Assembly: GCA_017608295.1 (NCBI GenBank) | Contig: JAFCGF010000007.1 | Coordinates: 62,001-126,000 of the forward strand | Source: Candidatus Woesearchaeota archaeon | GTDB taxonomy: Archaea > Nanoarchaeota > Nanoarchaeia > Woesearchaeales > JAGVZT01 | DNA: 64,000 nt | Reading direction: 5' to 3' | In this document: positions 39,001 through 43,800 of the stretch, one piece after another | Layout of the letters: the number at the start of each line of letters is the position of its first letter | How positions within the stretch are numbered: position 1 is the first letter of the stretch | Translations under genes and position numbers: made by a program | The notes under the pieces: generated by a model | The model's database searches: none | The model's input: only the letters and a program-made list of their open reading frames with translations | Told to the model about the DNA's origin: nothing

Positions 39001-39982
39001 GCTCCCTGCTCGTGACAATATCCTGCATGCGCACGAGCAGGCTGGGTTCCTCAAGGGTGAGATCTGCCTGCTGAACCTCTCCTGACGGCTCCACTAGGCT
39101 AAGGCGCTGGCTCGCGTGGAGCTCAGGAGCCGGGGGGACAGGCTCTGGCTCTGGTTCTGGTTGGGGTTCTGGCTCCGGCTGGGGTTCCGGTTCTGGTTGT
39201 TGGGGTTCTGGTTCTGGCTGGGGTTCCGGTTCTGGCACTGGTTCTGGTTGTTGGGGTTCTGGCTCCGGCTGCGGTTCCGGTGGTGTGACTGAGGGACGGT
39301 CTCGTATGACAAGGAATTCTGCCTGCTCGGTTCCCTCGGGCCAGACAGCTTCGACAGCATACTGGCCCAGTTCGTTAGGGGTGAACAGCACCACATCATC
39401 GCTTTCCAGGCTGATGAAGATGTTCTGCCCGAAGATTATACTCACCCTCTCAGCGCCTGGAGCGACAATCACGACCTGCTCTCCGAGCATATACTGGGAT
39501 TTGCTCACTGAGAGCTCACAGCAGCCAGTGATATTGACAACAGGCTCGGGTTCAGGCTCTGGCTCCGTGATATTGAGTTCTGGTTCTGGCTCGGGTTCAA
39601 CAACAGGCTCTGTCCCGTCCACTACTGAGAAGTCAGCAGCGCCGACAATGCCTGTGCCTGCCTCATAGAGAGATGCGGTATACTCTCCTGCAGTTGTTGG
39701 CCTGAAAGTCACACTCTCGCTCTGAAGGTCTGCATAGCGATATGCCTTACCTTCATACGCGACGAACAGCTCGACATTACCCAGGGGGCGGGATATCGTG
39801 ATGATGACTTCTTCTCCGAGGGAGTACACTGGCTTATCTATAGAGACAGGGGCGTCACTGGCAAAGGCAAGCCCGCTCACGACGAGAATCAGGGCTAGCG
39901 CAGCAAGTATCCAGATGCGCCCAGTGTTAGCACTGGAACGCTTCTCTTTCCACACCCACTCCAGCGGTTGCCTCCCCTTCAC
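17453..39982 (-). CDS. Giant secreted modular surface protein (7,509 aa)
   Basis: One uninterrupted 22.5-kb frame. Approximate order: signal peptide (about 20-42); two Ig-like units; Pro-Glu repeat linker (230-290); alpha-2-macroglobulin-like IYTPGEEAFISLAVLD (about 640); seven FG-GAP/VCBS repeats with DYDNDGD-type loops (about 1550-1865), predicting a seven-bladed propeller; an ASPIC/UnbV-like segment (about 1885-1975); three DUF2341-like domains (WWNTSWQRRREIYL near 2155, WWDISWERRKPIYI near 3625, WWNTSWTFRVEVTF near 4840); about twenty Ig-like repeats with the W-x-V-x-C-x-D motif; a CARDB-like domain (about 5880); a doubled block of WF-type Ig repeats (about 6080-7100); a second CARDB-like domain (about 7210); and a C-terminal module (7326-7509) shared with the FYVEL proteins. 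It is Asn/Thr-rich with very many glycosylation sequons. The start GTG 39982 is uncertain. A role as fibre, stalk, S-layer or adhesin is inferred. Confidence 0.85.
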   Translation of the reverse strand: MKGRQPLEWVWKEKRSSANTGRIWILAALALILVVSGLAFASDAPVSIDKPVYSLGEEVIITISRPLGNVELFVAYEGKAYRYADLQSESVTFRPTTAGEYTASLYEAGTGIVGAADFSVVDGTEPVVEPEPEPELNITEPEPEPEPVVNITGCCELSVSKSQYMLGEQVVIVAPGAERVSIIFGQNIFISLESDDVVLFTPNELGQYAVEAVWPEGTEQAEFLVIRDRPSVTPPEPQPEPEPQQPEPVPEPEPQPEPEPQQPEPEPQPEPEPQPEPEPEPVPPAPELHASQRLSLVEPSGEVQQADLTLEEPSLLVRMQDIVTSRERYDVMLVPGGMSIQSIEFRKLDLKIPVELGLAETQGLFTEGELQFNKIYAIDPTQLDFSDATVTVQATGSALYKCKDWNFAVQQCTGTWQKLQDIVPGEVYSFTLTPDDPGFGELASGPVLEPIPWTEQHVLVLEPTSSKRVSRQRETVENVEENHIGGRAYQAVISPSTPDPSKSFEPIPTVASSEGSTLTLQLPEGMDSPQLLDEEGIPYSGPQAGGGFGILSGGPQIVVLGAELKDPEGIVRDVAHLITFGADGELEFDLKPGRMFRPGLYSLKLDIAVDGVVTSLEQDFAWGVLAVNTHKSIYTPGEEAFISLAVLDDMGHPLCDAELLVTVTAPDGSVRRLSTQDGSLTISDTCALLDYTTMPDYYGYYAIGEPGTYTVDVAAATFNGMYRVSDAFLVEAAPAFDVERQGPTRIYPVLPYNMTFVVTANENYAGQVTEYVPDSFAIIPQPGLTVQRLSDSLELSWDVDFTAGQSYILEYEFDAPDISPEFYTLGPLTVGSWQESRQWQVASDATVLVNGTEDCWERNAAASGFPDGTDLCDVAGATLADDGSYETQSPGGNDWSSVMTNHTWTPPVGCTLSAVQVCYIFWHTDVKACTGVYYTRTGGNPGVQVSGTCPEADPGGVTCTDVTAGGWAADCSDFATEGNVRLYVQAQASGPGETMYTDLLQFNVTYTIPPNPYPNWSIEKVTPTPYQGGAVQFNVTWHDNSALSHYNFSHNASGTWVDTGWIPFTGTTKDYSINDTTFYQEPGTLIAWKFAANDSVDQFNETSDFTFTLGGIKWNQSLLMLPLENQSEDNPVVDVTLTGYNNNTYVMVNCFLGDCGNITANFTNGDDVNETSVNVQFNCSTSHSGDFEASFSVNSTEDLLPHNISVNCTITSSNPVVAEPQTWNNESLVSKSIFERSDPVFVNVSITDGDGASDIDSVVITVMNSTSHTIVNNVSMVESSSVANGYVYNYSFLLALDADLGTWTIYAFANDTSNGEDSDSMTFTVTDTTSPSPSNIGHNASGGVYEGTAVLFNTTWTDNLALSHYWFAINRSPWANTSAIPFGGATNYSTNESLFTETPGTLIEWRFFANDTSGNENSTAIQQFEIGGVVWNDTTLNLAGEEKSAVATGTTYLIGYLNNTNVQVSCTVGDCSNITYNFTSGTSLDGVSAIVEFNCTTDTSGSFEANFSVVSDEDIAPHNLTVQCSISPVPEEGFTAVTGASNLLDQVTGRGICIEDYNEDGLWDLALLGNSSDGITLYRNTGSGVFANDTDKINSGASLGGAGCSFGDYDNDGDEDFISAADFILYHGNASHFACNDSEGDSSCAGSTLPATSFTTKGVQFFDYNRDSFLDILVADTNGARIFANDGHENFTALSVSAATPDEYTAVADYDGDGDPDLFAVDGTSHLIFRNDGSDSFTTVTPSTIGLPDSTRGSGTDAEDFHWAFGDYDNDGDLDLYITSTGITERNFFRNNGDGTFVENTTEANLPSDDEGTSPVWGDYNNDGYLDLLIGGKGIYSNNGDGTFTDNTSSLGFASIPDSVQFFDYDNDGDLDIVGQTKTGTVSLHRNDFNFNTYFRIIITGKGNESYRNFSSTSAIGARIDITNSSGHLVCHREVSGGEAYGQAVKIQHCGGLNASNTYTVNVSFPSGRNISQSYVPEDESVSLGSTTLSQTVEIFEDDPAPTSTLVVPYLNDINVDGNVTFTCSGTDDYDIVNISLYTNISGTWEINQTNDFAGERDVSNTTNFTIYGVPQGMKLVWNCLVTDGSGNGTFATQNHTLTISKDNITVEVTTDSTVYGTNNTVRITTNTTNIQANPLGGASIATNIIYGNSSHIWWNTSWQRRREIYLNNSGSAVTDSVVEINLTRLGGYVSDCSNEIRVVFNGSKTDNVVVNSSILAGDDSTWCTVRFFANISASVVNENNYHIYYNNTAATDPAFGALDSLETLIYDYNTTPGGDKYAYRYFSTDPVPAVKDTPATEFDAQQYSQVNASDGTKHDTGVAGGSRHAATRYAYSTGSMTDVVNITVSWEGCGTQADTQNGMFIWNYTAGEYTRVVADNGAQCPTDVTLAHTLTSLDRDDFISSGIITVLVIDSAANNNQQTDYVFMSITKDTLNYGAGSTGLKQVLVNTTYGTTPTSGLLNLNFSTYGQQVGSYSAVSLATKANYTSDSDYALFSITSGGEYPVIIIDFPADGSTTSDASIWLNATTNKDADCEYSTNILFEYGTGTDFSFGDGTFNHSTVLGALAEGTYTYYVKCEDTIGNSNTNENQGSTTFIVDRTAPVVVLVGPADNSNQSSEDITFTWIATDNLDPILSCDLTVDGTIEKSSVASPSGSQTSQVVTLANGLHYWNVTCSDNAGTSNISETWSFNLSILDIGIRLETNQSTYKQNRLVNLTIPESESTTQTFTGSAFGPEQGFWYADLWEYFPGDTVGPPADFSSGELNATANTFNVTGANDGWDYAPSVYDYAGEFTFDLIESGTLNIVAGGNGIDSSGAYGIEFNVPSYVADNDNAIAGSVSFDYVWEDLNDGNPFNDVQNEVWIKARWSNSSEHYTYLGTEQCSSDGDTTVEIDCEANPDNEIYGSTNTAVTTLITGPGDYYLDFGGKLQRGQVVEQGDFYFDNITINFTYNLDDGNTSAVLLNLSGENYTKLSYVEVRIPINFYNASGSLNRSTAAPDIEVSLYDGSAYNYVFTCGLHSAVGASFDGAYNCTKRVANLSIVNAWNSTENRKLSIRSINIDGGDQINFTGAWAEVFSASRADNIAYGTDVEPTVLLQVYRDLGPHYSLLETVYSSPHTMNANSTLDLSNLWNNSFTTNNHPPGNYMAYAALLDSSGKVMLSGDSHPLNDTHPFTIDFLYINITTPQNNSIQDAAGFTANITLEYISYGPGGECLYSLDGGANGTMSNSSQVEFYNWTGSLTTGQHNITFWCNDTEGEYSRSDVAFYIIDDVLGPVVRLAAPGNDTEVPDGNITFTFNVSDASSGIANCTLYLDFTLNQTIFNPAEDVNLTFNVTEFADGPHNWQVICFDNSSNYNEGTSDLYEFLVGSDNQAPTITIVTPPNNTDTTNNDVLFEYEVYDSPVADNVENCSLIVNGIVNLTNYTIATNPGDINNFTILDMPLGNYNWTINCTDGAATPNTGTAGRYNLTISQDTDYPTVYLMGPSNNTIDSDGDIIFTYNVSDPTAGIYNCSIYVNDILNYTESPITEDTPQTFTIYDFEDGTYTWFVNCTDDSFQYNSNISAVWTFNVSELLNITVNVTSDRAVYENGTLLSISANITTNVSDLLGTSVNATVSSDVIRGNTSLPWWDISWERRKPIYINNSGAALTEEPIQTNVTGLGGFIRNCTREIRVVHNSSNSDFLLVNSSVVAGDDSTWCTIRFFANVSASAVNENNYYVYFNNTAATDPGFGTNDTALIDTSSVGDTFVFRQREVSLTHGDGIMSYLFPTSTEEYGFYSAVSLASNDNYDNNTGHVIFKIVADKTAPNVTIIKPTDNNLSLTNNVTFFYNVTDETSNLTSCELILNGLVTDTENSPVQGVTMNFTRTEMPNGQYNWSVNCTDDSPAALVGASDTWNLTVGNDLLPPVVQLQTPAEAEVDTDGIILFVYNVTDALSSITNCSLLINGTIVMTNTTVAETAPQNFSYTLGEAVYNWSVKCWDDSPNENANTSEARNFTVTLDNVGPAITLLTPENGNQETSNNVTFFYNVSDAISGIANCSLFINDILNQTNFSVSENVAQNFSVLELELGTYTWRVECYDNSDNLNWNSSENFTFLYEPDTDPPNINLMAPPSESQIPSGNVSLTFNVTDVASDPSNCTLMLNGTENNTLFYPAEGVPLYFNLTNLDNGTYTWYVNCTDDAANPNTGNSTTWNFTIGLDQSPPEVSLLSPGSGTTDSDGNVLLSYQVIDYGSSIANCTLMLNGLENETNFSVTESEPQNFSLTGMPDGNYNWSVNCTDTASPANKDNSTTWNFTVLNDNDGPAITLVSPANNTLDTDGDLVFFYNVSDALNGVANCTLYFGTTAMQSNFSISETSTQNFSITGVGQGQYNWSVTCFDNSDNTNSNTTEERNLTVTPDAVAPIVTLINPPDNTLETDGNRTFFYNVTDAISAITSCTLLFNGAVEQTNYSVTMNVPQNFSLTGITTGQYNWSVNCTDAADNPNTGASGTRNLTVIFDIIPPNVTLISPGNNTQIVENFTTFYYNVSDLLPIENCSLILKGIINMTNFSVTRDMPQNFSVPYLVNQTYNWSVNCTAIAEEVQVGGSEEWYLIVAPDTDGPVITLIDPANGIQDVDGNITFIYVADDFASGIENCSLIFNNTLNLTETNVTEAVNMTFNLTNVPNENYTWAVECYDNTSAGNYDISETRNLTVGPDTTPPEVTLISPANNSFVNVLNQTFEYSVFDYASIIANCTVYLNGQENQTDFTITESISQYFFLDLSSLDDTFHNWSVNCTDNATSPNIGGSVPYNFSYVKPQQIGVNVTADNWTNRSYEQGQIVNITINTVNETGGQLQTNITSYIIFGNTSAGWWNTSWTFRVEVTFNSTSRARNSTLIEHWQNFTTVLVSDLGLTSYNYSLDTHSVRVVEYSIENDSSMVPSQLEQSTDFNTTHNALGLVSWIVNATAANTLRTFFIYFDATEHGTKSATSYSEPTLTLSGDSKSVSFNGSSQSASALDVSSGADSFRMWFIEGADFSNQLSVVAGGAGSLSSILINGTRLTNDNSSILPLAVRQDDYLITNETITIEPYPIVSRVRINGTVNSVASSPAELNYSIWFVDDEMHMRADMGATFGAAESTPTSLYNNLWFAYFFEELSNWNSYVNNMKSGHRNSTHDYNRVSANFSELDDFGASDWYAELDTSLGSLNLYMENFTLNGNINTIGIVSFDDARLPENTQSDGVGFNYNSDEDVAQDDNYNLRTWLIFSGERTQARAVQLEGDIETPVVVTEGDGHRLLETRQDETDSTGMFSFLWSTVNRAVGVYSVVAEAIRSLFLRGLGAVQFTVTIDSTPPTIVLGEPIGWKSTNNLTFYYTPTETNTIQNCSLYVDDILNYTNFSVSNGAQNTFYLSDIGESKHNWTVFCIDAANNSGNATPVDFWVDLTIPSITLLAPNNSEVLNYTDITFNFSAYDNLAPSLMCNFTLDDIVNLSDIFMLNDTFVNFTRNLTEGQHYWNVSCWDLANNTNTSESWSFIIDLLPPNITLVSPTNITWDNDGDVLFTYNATDVTNITQCSLLINDVVNYTNTSVTSALNSTFSLTGMTEGTYNWSVNCTDLASRVGYSETYVLYVDKTPPVINLTAPAQNSSFNVSTITFNWTAYDNMDPSLMCNLTLNDTVYGPYDSLNATNANITLTNLNDGTHWWNVTCWDNASWTNTSATWNFTVAVPPDVSLDRPENGSRSGDTTQMFNYTPYDNSGALASCDLIINNIVNQSNSSITESSVNNFSVTGFGDGLYNWSVNCTDNAGGNSINETRWLTIDLTGPGIQLKYPANEDLLFSKNITFNFSATDTWGTNLTCNLTINDVINVSLINTTSGTDVLEKVDDFSIGRYNWSVTCRDDLYNSNTSETYWFNISAPDIEISSGDIWFNETNPDPDENITIYANVSNIGSRLATNILVQFWEGIPGGTQINGNLTLASLSNGTSVSVNVTWLIPFGLTNVTVIADPYDAIFEENDGNNNGSILISTLFANITDPVNNTLTGNTTIPINFTVYNFLGSTLNWTVWLDGVNQGTNGTTLDQYWNLTTVTMAEGQHTIQIQVEDPDGRAKNSTRVNVTVDLSAPNITIVTTNNSWFSDGTPLIQFNVTDNFDDVLNFSFYVDDSIDTNGTAVSSNISEAETQDHINGTYELYVWAEDEVGNSDNSTPITIYIDTVVPVPEILTASETWFNHGQPVISFNISDNLAWVINYTLFVNGVVNATGQMNESNSTTETLQGFTNGTYMLVLQGMDQAGNTANSTPVTIIYVDSVAPVPEILTANETWFNSGEPVISLNVSDNMAWLINYTLFLNGAVNATGQLNNSNSTTETLLGLVNGTYTLVLQGTDLAGNTANSSPVTIIYVDTVPPEPVIYTPNETWFSTDPEVMFNITDNMGTILDYAVFVNGSVNATGSMTNGTNITVALLGLDDGPWQIVVQGTDNASNSANSTPVFIIIYVDTQVPMVNITSPSNGTWTTDPTPEINFTITDALDPILNWSVYIDGTLNGQNGTANSSQWYLLNISTLAEGTHSIQVEGEDEVGNAANNTPPLVIHIDYTPPNTTIATLDGTWFSDNTPLIQFNVTDNVASVLNFSFYVDGLVDTNGTAVSTNISEAETQEHINGSYQLYVWAMDQAGNNANSTNITFYIDTVNPEPVILTANETWFDTSDPEIDFNISDNLAWAINYSIFVNGTLNATGNMNNSNSTSAILPGMSDGKWEIVLQGTDLANNSYNSSPITIIYVDTENPVPTIYTQSGQWYNHGQPSLFFNITDNLAPIINYTIFVNGTVDQFDQMNRSVPITTTLGPLSNGTYTVYVQGIDMAGNSANSAAIIMYVDTVPPVPVIYTPNETWYSSDPEILFNISDNMGDPLNYTIFVNGSINVTGQMTATVNLTETLLGMDDGPWEIVVQGMDNATNTANSSPIIIYVDSVAPVVNITSPQNDTWTTDPTPELNFTITDALDPEVNWTVYIDGVLNGQNGTANTNLTYLLNISTLTEGTHSIQIEAEDEVGNAANNTPPLVIHIDYSAPNVTIVTPDGTWFNDGTPLIQFNVTDNLASVLNFSFYVNASVDTNGTAVSSNISEAEMQDHINGTYTLYVWTIDQAGNNANSTFNITLYIDTEEPGITLNAPDDNKQFGVSTVTFNWTAYDNLVTNITCNLTIDNVVEAENANLTNAAIYNITISGLIGGQHYWNVSCWDYTGNLNTSETRTFNVTAPDPAINDGNLSFNTSIFRENDNITVFATVFNLDLTIAYNVTVQFWDGLPGSGGTQLNGNRTIELLDYLENVTVNVTYKNHIGLNEIYVFVDPDNQINETREYNNNATINFTISAYHQFVGNASGEFQTFDFANQSLYTWNRTNVSGSNLFVVDSDSSPIWTNLWAIGVNLTNESAFDDFAEIDEALNMTALNDSVNNTWTFDNAPREIIALGIFGNVLQNISVTNSTNTSDFQTGILWDTSDTHNGEYNGTQDLVFITIITSQKQGLYGIYDYELNIPARLREYLTPNNDDSVSFYTELI
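18610..21750 (-). repeat. Tandem super-repeat of Ig-like domains (A-B-B-D-C twice, then A)
   Basis: Going from N to C terminus, the domain types are A (PLIQFNVTDN...DTNGTAVS), B, B, D (NETWFSTDPEVMFNI), C (TTDPTPEINFTITDALDP), then A, B, B, D, C and a last A. Equivalent DNA points recur about 1.4 kb apart: GATGACCAGCGGCGGGGTGT occurs at about 18935 and 20339, and GCTGAARTTCAGCAC at about 18807, 20216 and 21626. This shows a past duplication of a five-domain block on top of single-domain duplication. Confidence 0.8.
22300..28500 (-). repeat. Array of Ig-like repeats with the W-x-V-x-C-x-D motif
   Basis: Units of about 90-100 residues repeat PPxVTLxSPANN, FxYNVSDxxSxIxNCSLxxNG and YNWSVNCTDxAxNxN. 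At DNA level they share TTCACGCTCCAGTTGTA-like stretches on the plus strand but are well diverged, so the array is older than the super-repeat at 18.6-21.7 kb. Each unit has one Cys in the NCSL and one in the NCTD element, suitable for an intradomain disulfide. Confidence 0.75.
33970..35330 (-). other. Seven-repeat FG-GAP propeller and ASPIC/UnbV-like segment within the giant protein
   Basis: Seven copies of an FG-GAP/VCBS calcium loop follow one another: DYNEDGLWDL, DYDNDGDEDF, DYNRDSFLDI, DYDGDGDPDL, DYDNDGDLDL, DYNNDGYLDL and DYDNDGDLDI. A segment with SSTSAIGARIDITNSSG and VSFPSGRNISQSY follows, as in ASPIC/UnbV domains. In known proteins this pairing forms a calcium-binding propeller used in adhesion. 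Confidence 0.8.
39120..39295 (-). repeat. Pro-Glu/Gln repeat linker
   Basis: The minus strand encodes repeated PEPEPQPEPEPQQPEPEP over about 60 residues (roughly 230-290 of the giant protein). The plus strand shows recurring GGTTCTGG units. Such a stiff acidic linker probably holds the globular part away from the cell. Confidence 0.85.
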
Positions 39983-40489
39983 TCTTTATCTCGTCCTTAA
40001 TTATCCCTCAATATTCAGCACGCACAGAGGGTTCTGTAAGCGCGCAGGTTCTAACCTTAGGACTAAAGGTGGCTATAGACGGGAAGAATACGGGCTGCGG
40101 AGTTAACAGAGCTATTGCTCTCAGAAGAAGACCCACTCCCCTTTTCCGGTGTTCTGGAATACACTCACCCCCTTTTATCATGCATAGCGGAGGCTAAGAT
40201 AAGTAGAGTGGACGCAGCTAGATCTAAACATACCCCAGTATATTCTATCTTATAGTACTACGTCCCCCAACAAATTATCAAGGTCATCACTCAATCCCCG
40301 CTATGATATGATATCCTTAACCTATATCCCTGATGCTTTTCATTTATAAATATTATTGGTCTGGAGTACACTTTTCATCCTCTAAAGCAAAACTAATTAA
40401 GTTGGCACTAAATGATAAAGGTCATTTAAAGGATAAATATCAGAAAAATATAAAAATGACAACTGCGGTGAATAGTATAGTGATGAGGA
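39983..40489. promoter_or_regulatory. Divergent intergenic region between the giant operon and the RHH operon
   Basis: These 507 nt hold no convincing gene. The part next to the giant gene has a minus-strand A/T-rich element (AATTAA around 39998-40003), close for a TATA box if GTG 39982 is the start. The part near 40490 is very A/T-rich with TATA-like sequences at about 40343-40353 (ATTTATAAATA) and 40446-40456 (AAAATATAAAA); the latter is about 35-40 nt upstream of the first RHH gene, whose ribosome site GATGAGG directly precedes the ATG. Repeats of ATGATATGATATCC near 40302-40315 may be regulator sites. Confidence 0.4.
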
Positions 40490-40645
40490 ATGGCGCAAGT
40501 CAACATTTTAGTGAACGCTGACATCCACAGGAAGGCGAAAATACTTGCTGTGGTCCGAGAGGAAACTCTCAACGGCTTCCTCCTCAGTGCGATTGAGGAT
40601 GCGGTCGAGCGCGAGAAGGGCGTGCTGAAGGAGCTTCTCGACTGA
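40490..40645 (+). CDS. Ribbon-helix-helix transcriptional regulator, 51 residues
   Basis: The 51-residue protein reads VNILVNADIHRKAKILAVV then ETLNGFLLSAIEDAVEREKG. A beta strand with alternating residues is followed by two helices with the NGFLLSAI turn, the compact Arc/MetJ/CopG fold that binds DNA as a dimer. ATG 40490 is preceded by GATGAGG. A second RHH gene begins 14 nt after its stop, and the surface-protein genes follow, so it probably controls this operon or the divergent giant operon. It is short enough to be missed by usual length limits. Confidence 0.75.
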   Translation: MAQVNILVNADIHRKAKILAVVREETLNGFLLSAIEDAVEREKGVLKELLD

Positions 40646-40659
40646 TTCCAGCTAGAGCA

Positions 40660-40899
40660 ATGGCTAAGCGACAGCAGAAAGCGAGAGAGAGAAAGGTACA
40701 GGCCAAGCCCCGCTCTAGAGGGAAGCACCAGCGCATCAACATCACCCTGCCTGACGAGATACACACCCTCGCGAAGGTCATCGCTGTCGCAAAGGGAGTC
40801 AATCTCGGGGAATTCTTCAACGATGCAATCGAGAGCGCCATCAGCGAGGAGGACGAGCTGCTTAACATCACTCTTACAGAACTGGGAGGTGCGAGATGA
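40660..40899 (+). CDS. Ribbon-helix-helix transcriptional regulator, 79 residues
   Basis: A basic N-terminal arm of about 24 residues (KRQQKARERKVQAKPRSRGK) precedes QRINITLPDEIHTLAKVIAV and VNLGEFFNDAIESAISEED, the beta-helix-helix of an RHH dimer. The arm probably adds DNA contacts. It lies between the 51-aa RHH gene and the 1,027-aa surface gene, whose start overlaps its stop as ATGA, so regulator and surface protein are translationally coupled. Heterodimers with the 51-aa protein are possible. Confidence 0.8.
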   Translation: MAKRQQKARERKVQAKPRSRGKHQRINITLPDEIHTLAKVIAVAKGVNLGEFFNDAIESAISEEDELLNITLTELGGAR

Positions 40900-43800
40900 G
40901 GCGCATTCTCCTGGCACTGATGATACTATTCCTCACACTAGCCGCAACAGTAGCAGCTGCACCTGAACTCTCAATCTCACCGCTTGAGCTCGAATTGTGC
41001 AATAAAGACGCTTCAGCAGAACTCACGCTCAGCGCCATCGCCAACCCTCACAATTCCTCTCTCAGCAACCTCACAGTATGGCTCGAGACAGAAAGCACAG
41101 CAGCGCTCTGGGAGGGAAGCACAGTCCTGCACGTTGGAGACCTTGCTCCTGGAGCAACTGCGTTCGACCACACCTGGGAGCTCCTATGCGACGAGGGCGA
41201 GCCGGGGAGCCACACTATCTTAATCAAGTACAGTGCTGAGCTCGAAGGGACTCCAGAGCAGGGAAGCGCCCTCATCAGCGGGGAAGACGCATATATAGAT
41301 ATCCTGATCACCCCTGCAGCACCTGTCATCACATCATTCTCAGTAGCAGGCCTCACTGCAGACGGAAACATCTTCAGGTCTCCTGAGAGCACTGTGGAGC
41401 TCAATGCAAAGACAGATGAAGAAGCGACATGCAGATTGGGGACAGCTGACCTTACTTATGATGAGCTGGCTAGCGTGATGACAGCAGACGGCAATGAGCA
41501 CACTCTCACACTCGCCTTTGAAGAAGGAGTGCACACGCTCTATGCGCGATGCAAGGACATCGCAGGGAATGAGATGGCCTCACCTTCGAAACTTGCCCTC
41601 ATCGTCGACGAGACTGCTCCTACAATCACTATCACGCGGCCCGGAGCATGGGAGCCCACCACGTCCTTCCCATTGGAAGTGACCACAAGCGAGCAGGCAG
41701 AGTGCAGGCACAGCTTCATCCTCGAATCGCATGAAAGCATGTCCTCGTTGACAGCAAGCGGCTTAGCGCATTCAGACACGCTGGAACTCGCAGAAGGAGT
41801 GTACTCATTATATGTCTCCTGTATTGACCAGGCGGGCAACCCCAGCAGGAAAGTCACGACAGTGACAGTGGACATCCCTCCTACAGCAACCATCTCACTG
41901 GGCGACGACACCCTGAAGCCCGGGCTTTACCGCCTCAACATCACGGCGAGCGAGCCCCTTCTCACGACACCCACGCTGAGCTATACGCTCTCAGGCATCG
42001 CAGCATCCAATTCCATCTCCCTCGAGGGCTCAGGCACATCATGGGGAGGCTACCTGCTCATCGCAGATACTGGCAGCGAGCATGTCGGCACATTCTCCTT
42101 CAAGGGAACAAACTCAAACGGAAGAATCGGGACTGAGATTACCGAAGGAAAGCTTTTCCTCGTGGACGCGAAGGCCCCGGAGCCGCCGACCGGCCTCGAC
42201 GCTGCGCTCGAGAACACTACTCTGATTCTCGTATGGAGGCACGACAGCGAGAGCGTGGAGCGCTTCAGCGTATACGGCAGCACCTCGCCCTTTGTAGGCT
42301 ATGCGGATTTCCTCACATCGCTTCACGGAAAGCGCTACACACTGCCAATCCCGAGCGAAGGCACCTTTTATTTCAGGCTCGCTGCCATCGACGAGAGCGG
42401 CAACGAGGGCGAGCTCTCCAAGGAGCTTACGGTCAAACTATCCGCAACGCCTGACAGGTGGATTGTGCAGTCATGGACTCCAGGAGAGGAAGAGGTCCTG
42501 ACAACCCCAAGCACACCCTCCCAGCCTTCCCAGATTGAGGACATCACACTCACAAGCCTCAGGCAGGAGGTGTCATCCCTGTTATTAGATGTGCGCTCTG
42601 CCCAGAACCTCCTCACAACATCAATTGACGAATTCGAAGGGCTGGCGAGCCTCAATCTCAATGCGCAGCTGACCTCAGCTATCACAGAGCTCGTAACCAT
42701 GGAAGACGAGATTACGACACTGCTCTCAAGCGGAGGTTCTTCTCCTGACCAGCTGAGGCTGTACAAGCTCAGGATAGCGAGACTCAAGAAAAACACCCCC
42801 AAGGTGGCGAGCGTACACGACAGGCTCAACATCGAGCACTCCATCCAGCAGGACGCACTGGAACAGCTTATCAGGGAGACACTCCTCACACCGGCGAAGA
42901 GTACTGCAGCCCTTACCATAACCGCTGCGGCGATAGGAGTGCCGTCAGGCTCAGCAGAGGCGCAGGAGGCATTTGAGGAGAGATATCTCAGCGCGCTCTC
43001 CACGCTCCACGGTCAGCTCAGAATAAGCCGCACGACAGAGAGCTTCGACATCGAATACCTCGACGGAAGCATCGAGAGCAAGACCCTGCTCATCGATGAG
43101 ATAACAGGCATCGAGGTACTGCCCACACCTGAAGAGGGAGACGAGGGGGCGCTTCCGGAGGGAATCAACCCGCAGGTCTTCATCTCATTGCCAAAGAGCG
43201 TGTCGAGTGACGCGAGCGAGCTCGACATCCTCACTGAAGGCTATGAGATTATCGAGCAGGACCCGGTCATCGCATTCCCATTGTCGACGAGGAAGATAGA
43301 GATAATCCTGCCTGGCAGGGTCTCAGAATCAAAGACGCGGCAGATTGCCACATTCCTCGCCTACGAGCCGGAGCAGTTCAGCAGGGCTGTGGCAGACTCG
43401 GGCATGAGCTGGAAGGTTGAGAAAGAATTATTCTCCGCATTCAGGGGCATGGCTCTCGAGAACATCATCCTCTTCATAGGACTTGCCCTTGTGCTGGGAA
43501 TGGCAGGCTATTATGTCTACCTCACAGCAGGGCATAAACTCCAGGCCTTGATTCCAAAAAGAGAGCGCAGCATCAGGTACGAGGAGCAGGACCTCGAAGT
43601 CAGGGAACACTTCTCAAGGCCGCAGCAAGCAAGGACAGTAGTCACAGGAAGGACTTCAGGGGAGCAGATAGAGAGCAGCCTCAGGGAACTGGAGCGCCTA
43701 TCAGGAGACCTTGTGACAGATGAGGATAACCTCACAAAGGATGACATGGAGAAGCTGCACGACCTCGAGATGGTCAAGGCGCTTATCAAGGAGGCAGAGG

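Noticed and set aside
13807..39982. Search for a C-terminal PGF-CTERM, LPXTG-like or TM anchor on the giant proteins
   Set aside because: None is visible; both proteins end in the FYVEL-type module.
40333..40521. 62-residue plus-strand ORF in the intergenic region
   Set aside because: It is A/T-driven, has no ribosome site, and overlaps the well-supported 51-aa RHH gene in another frame.
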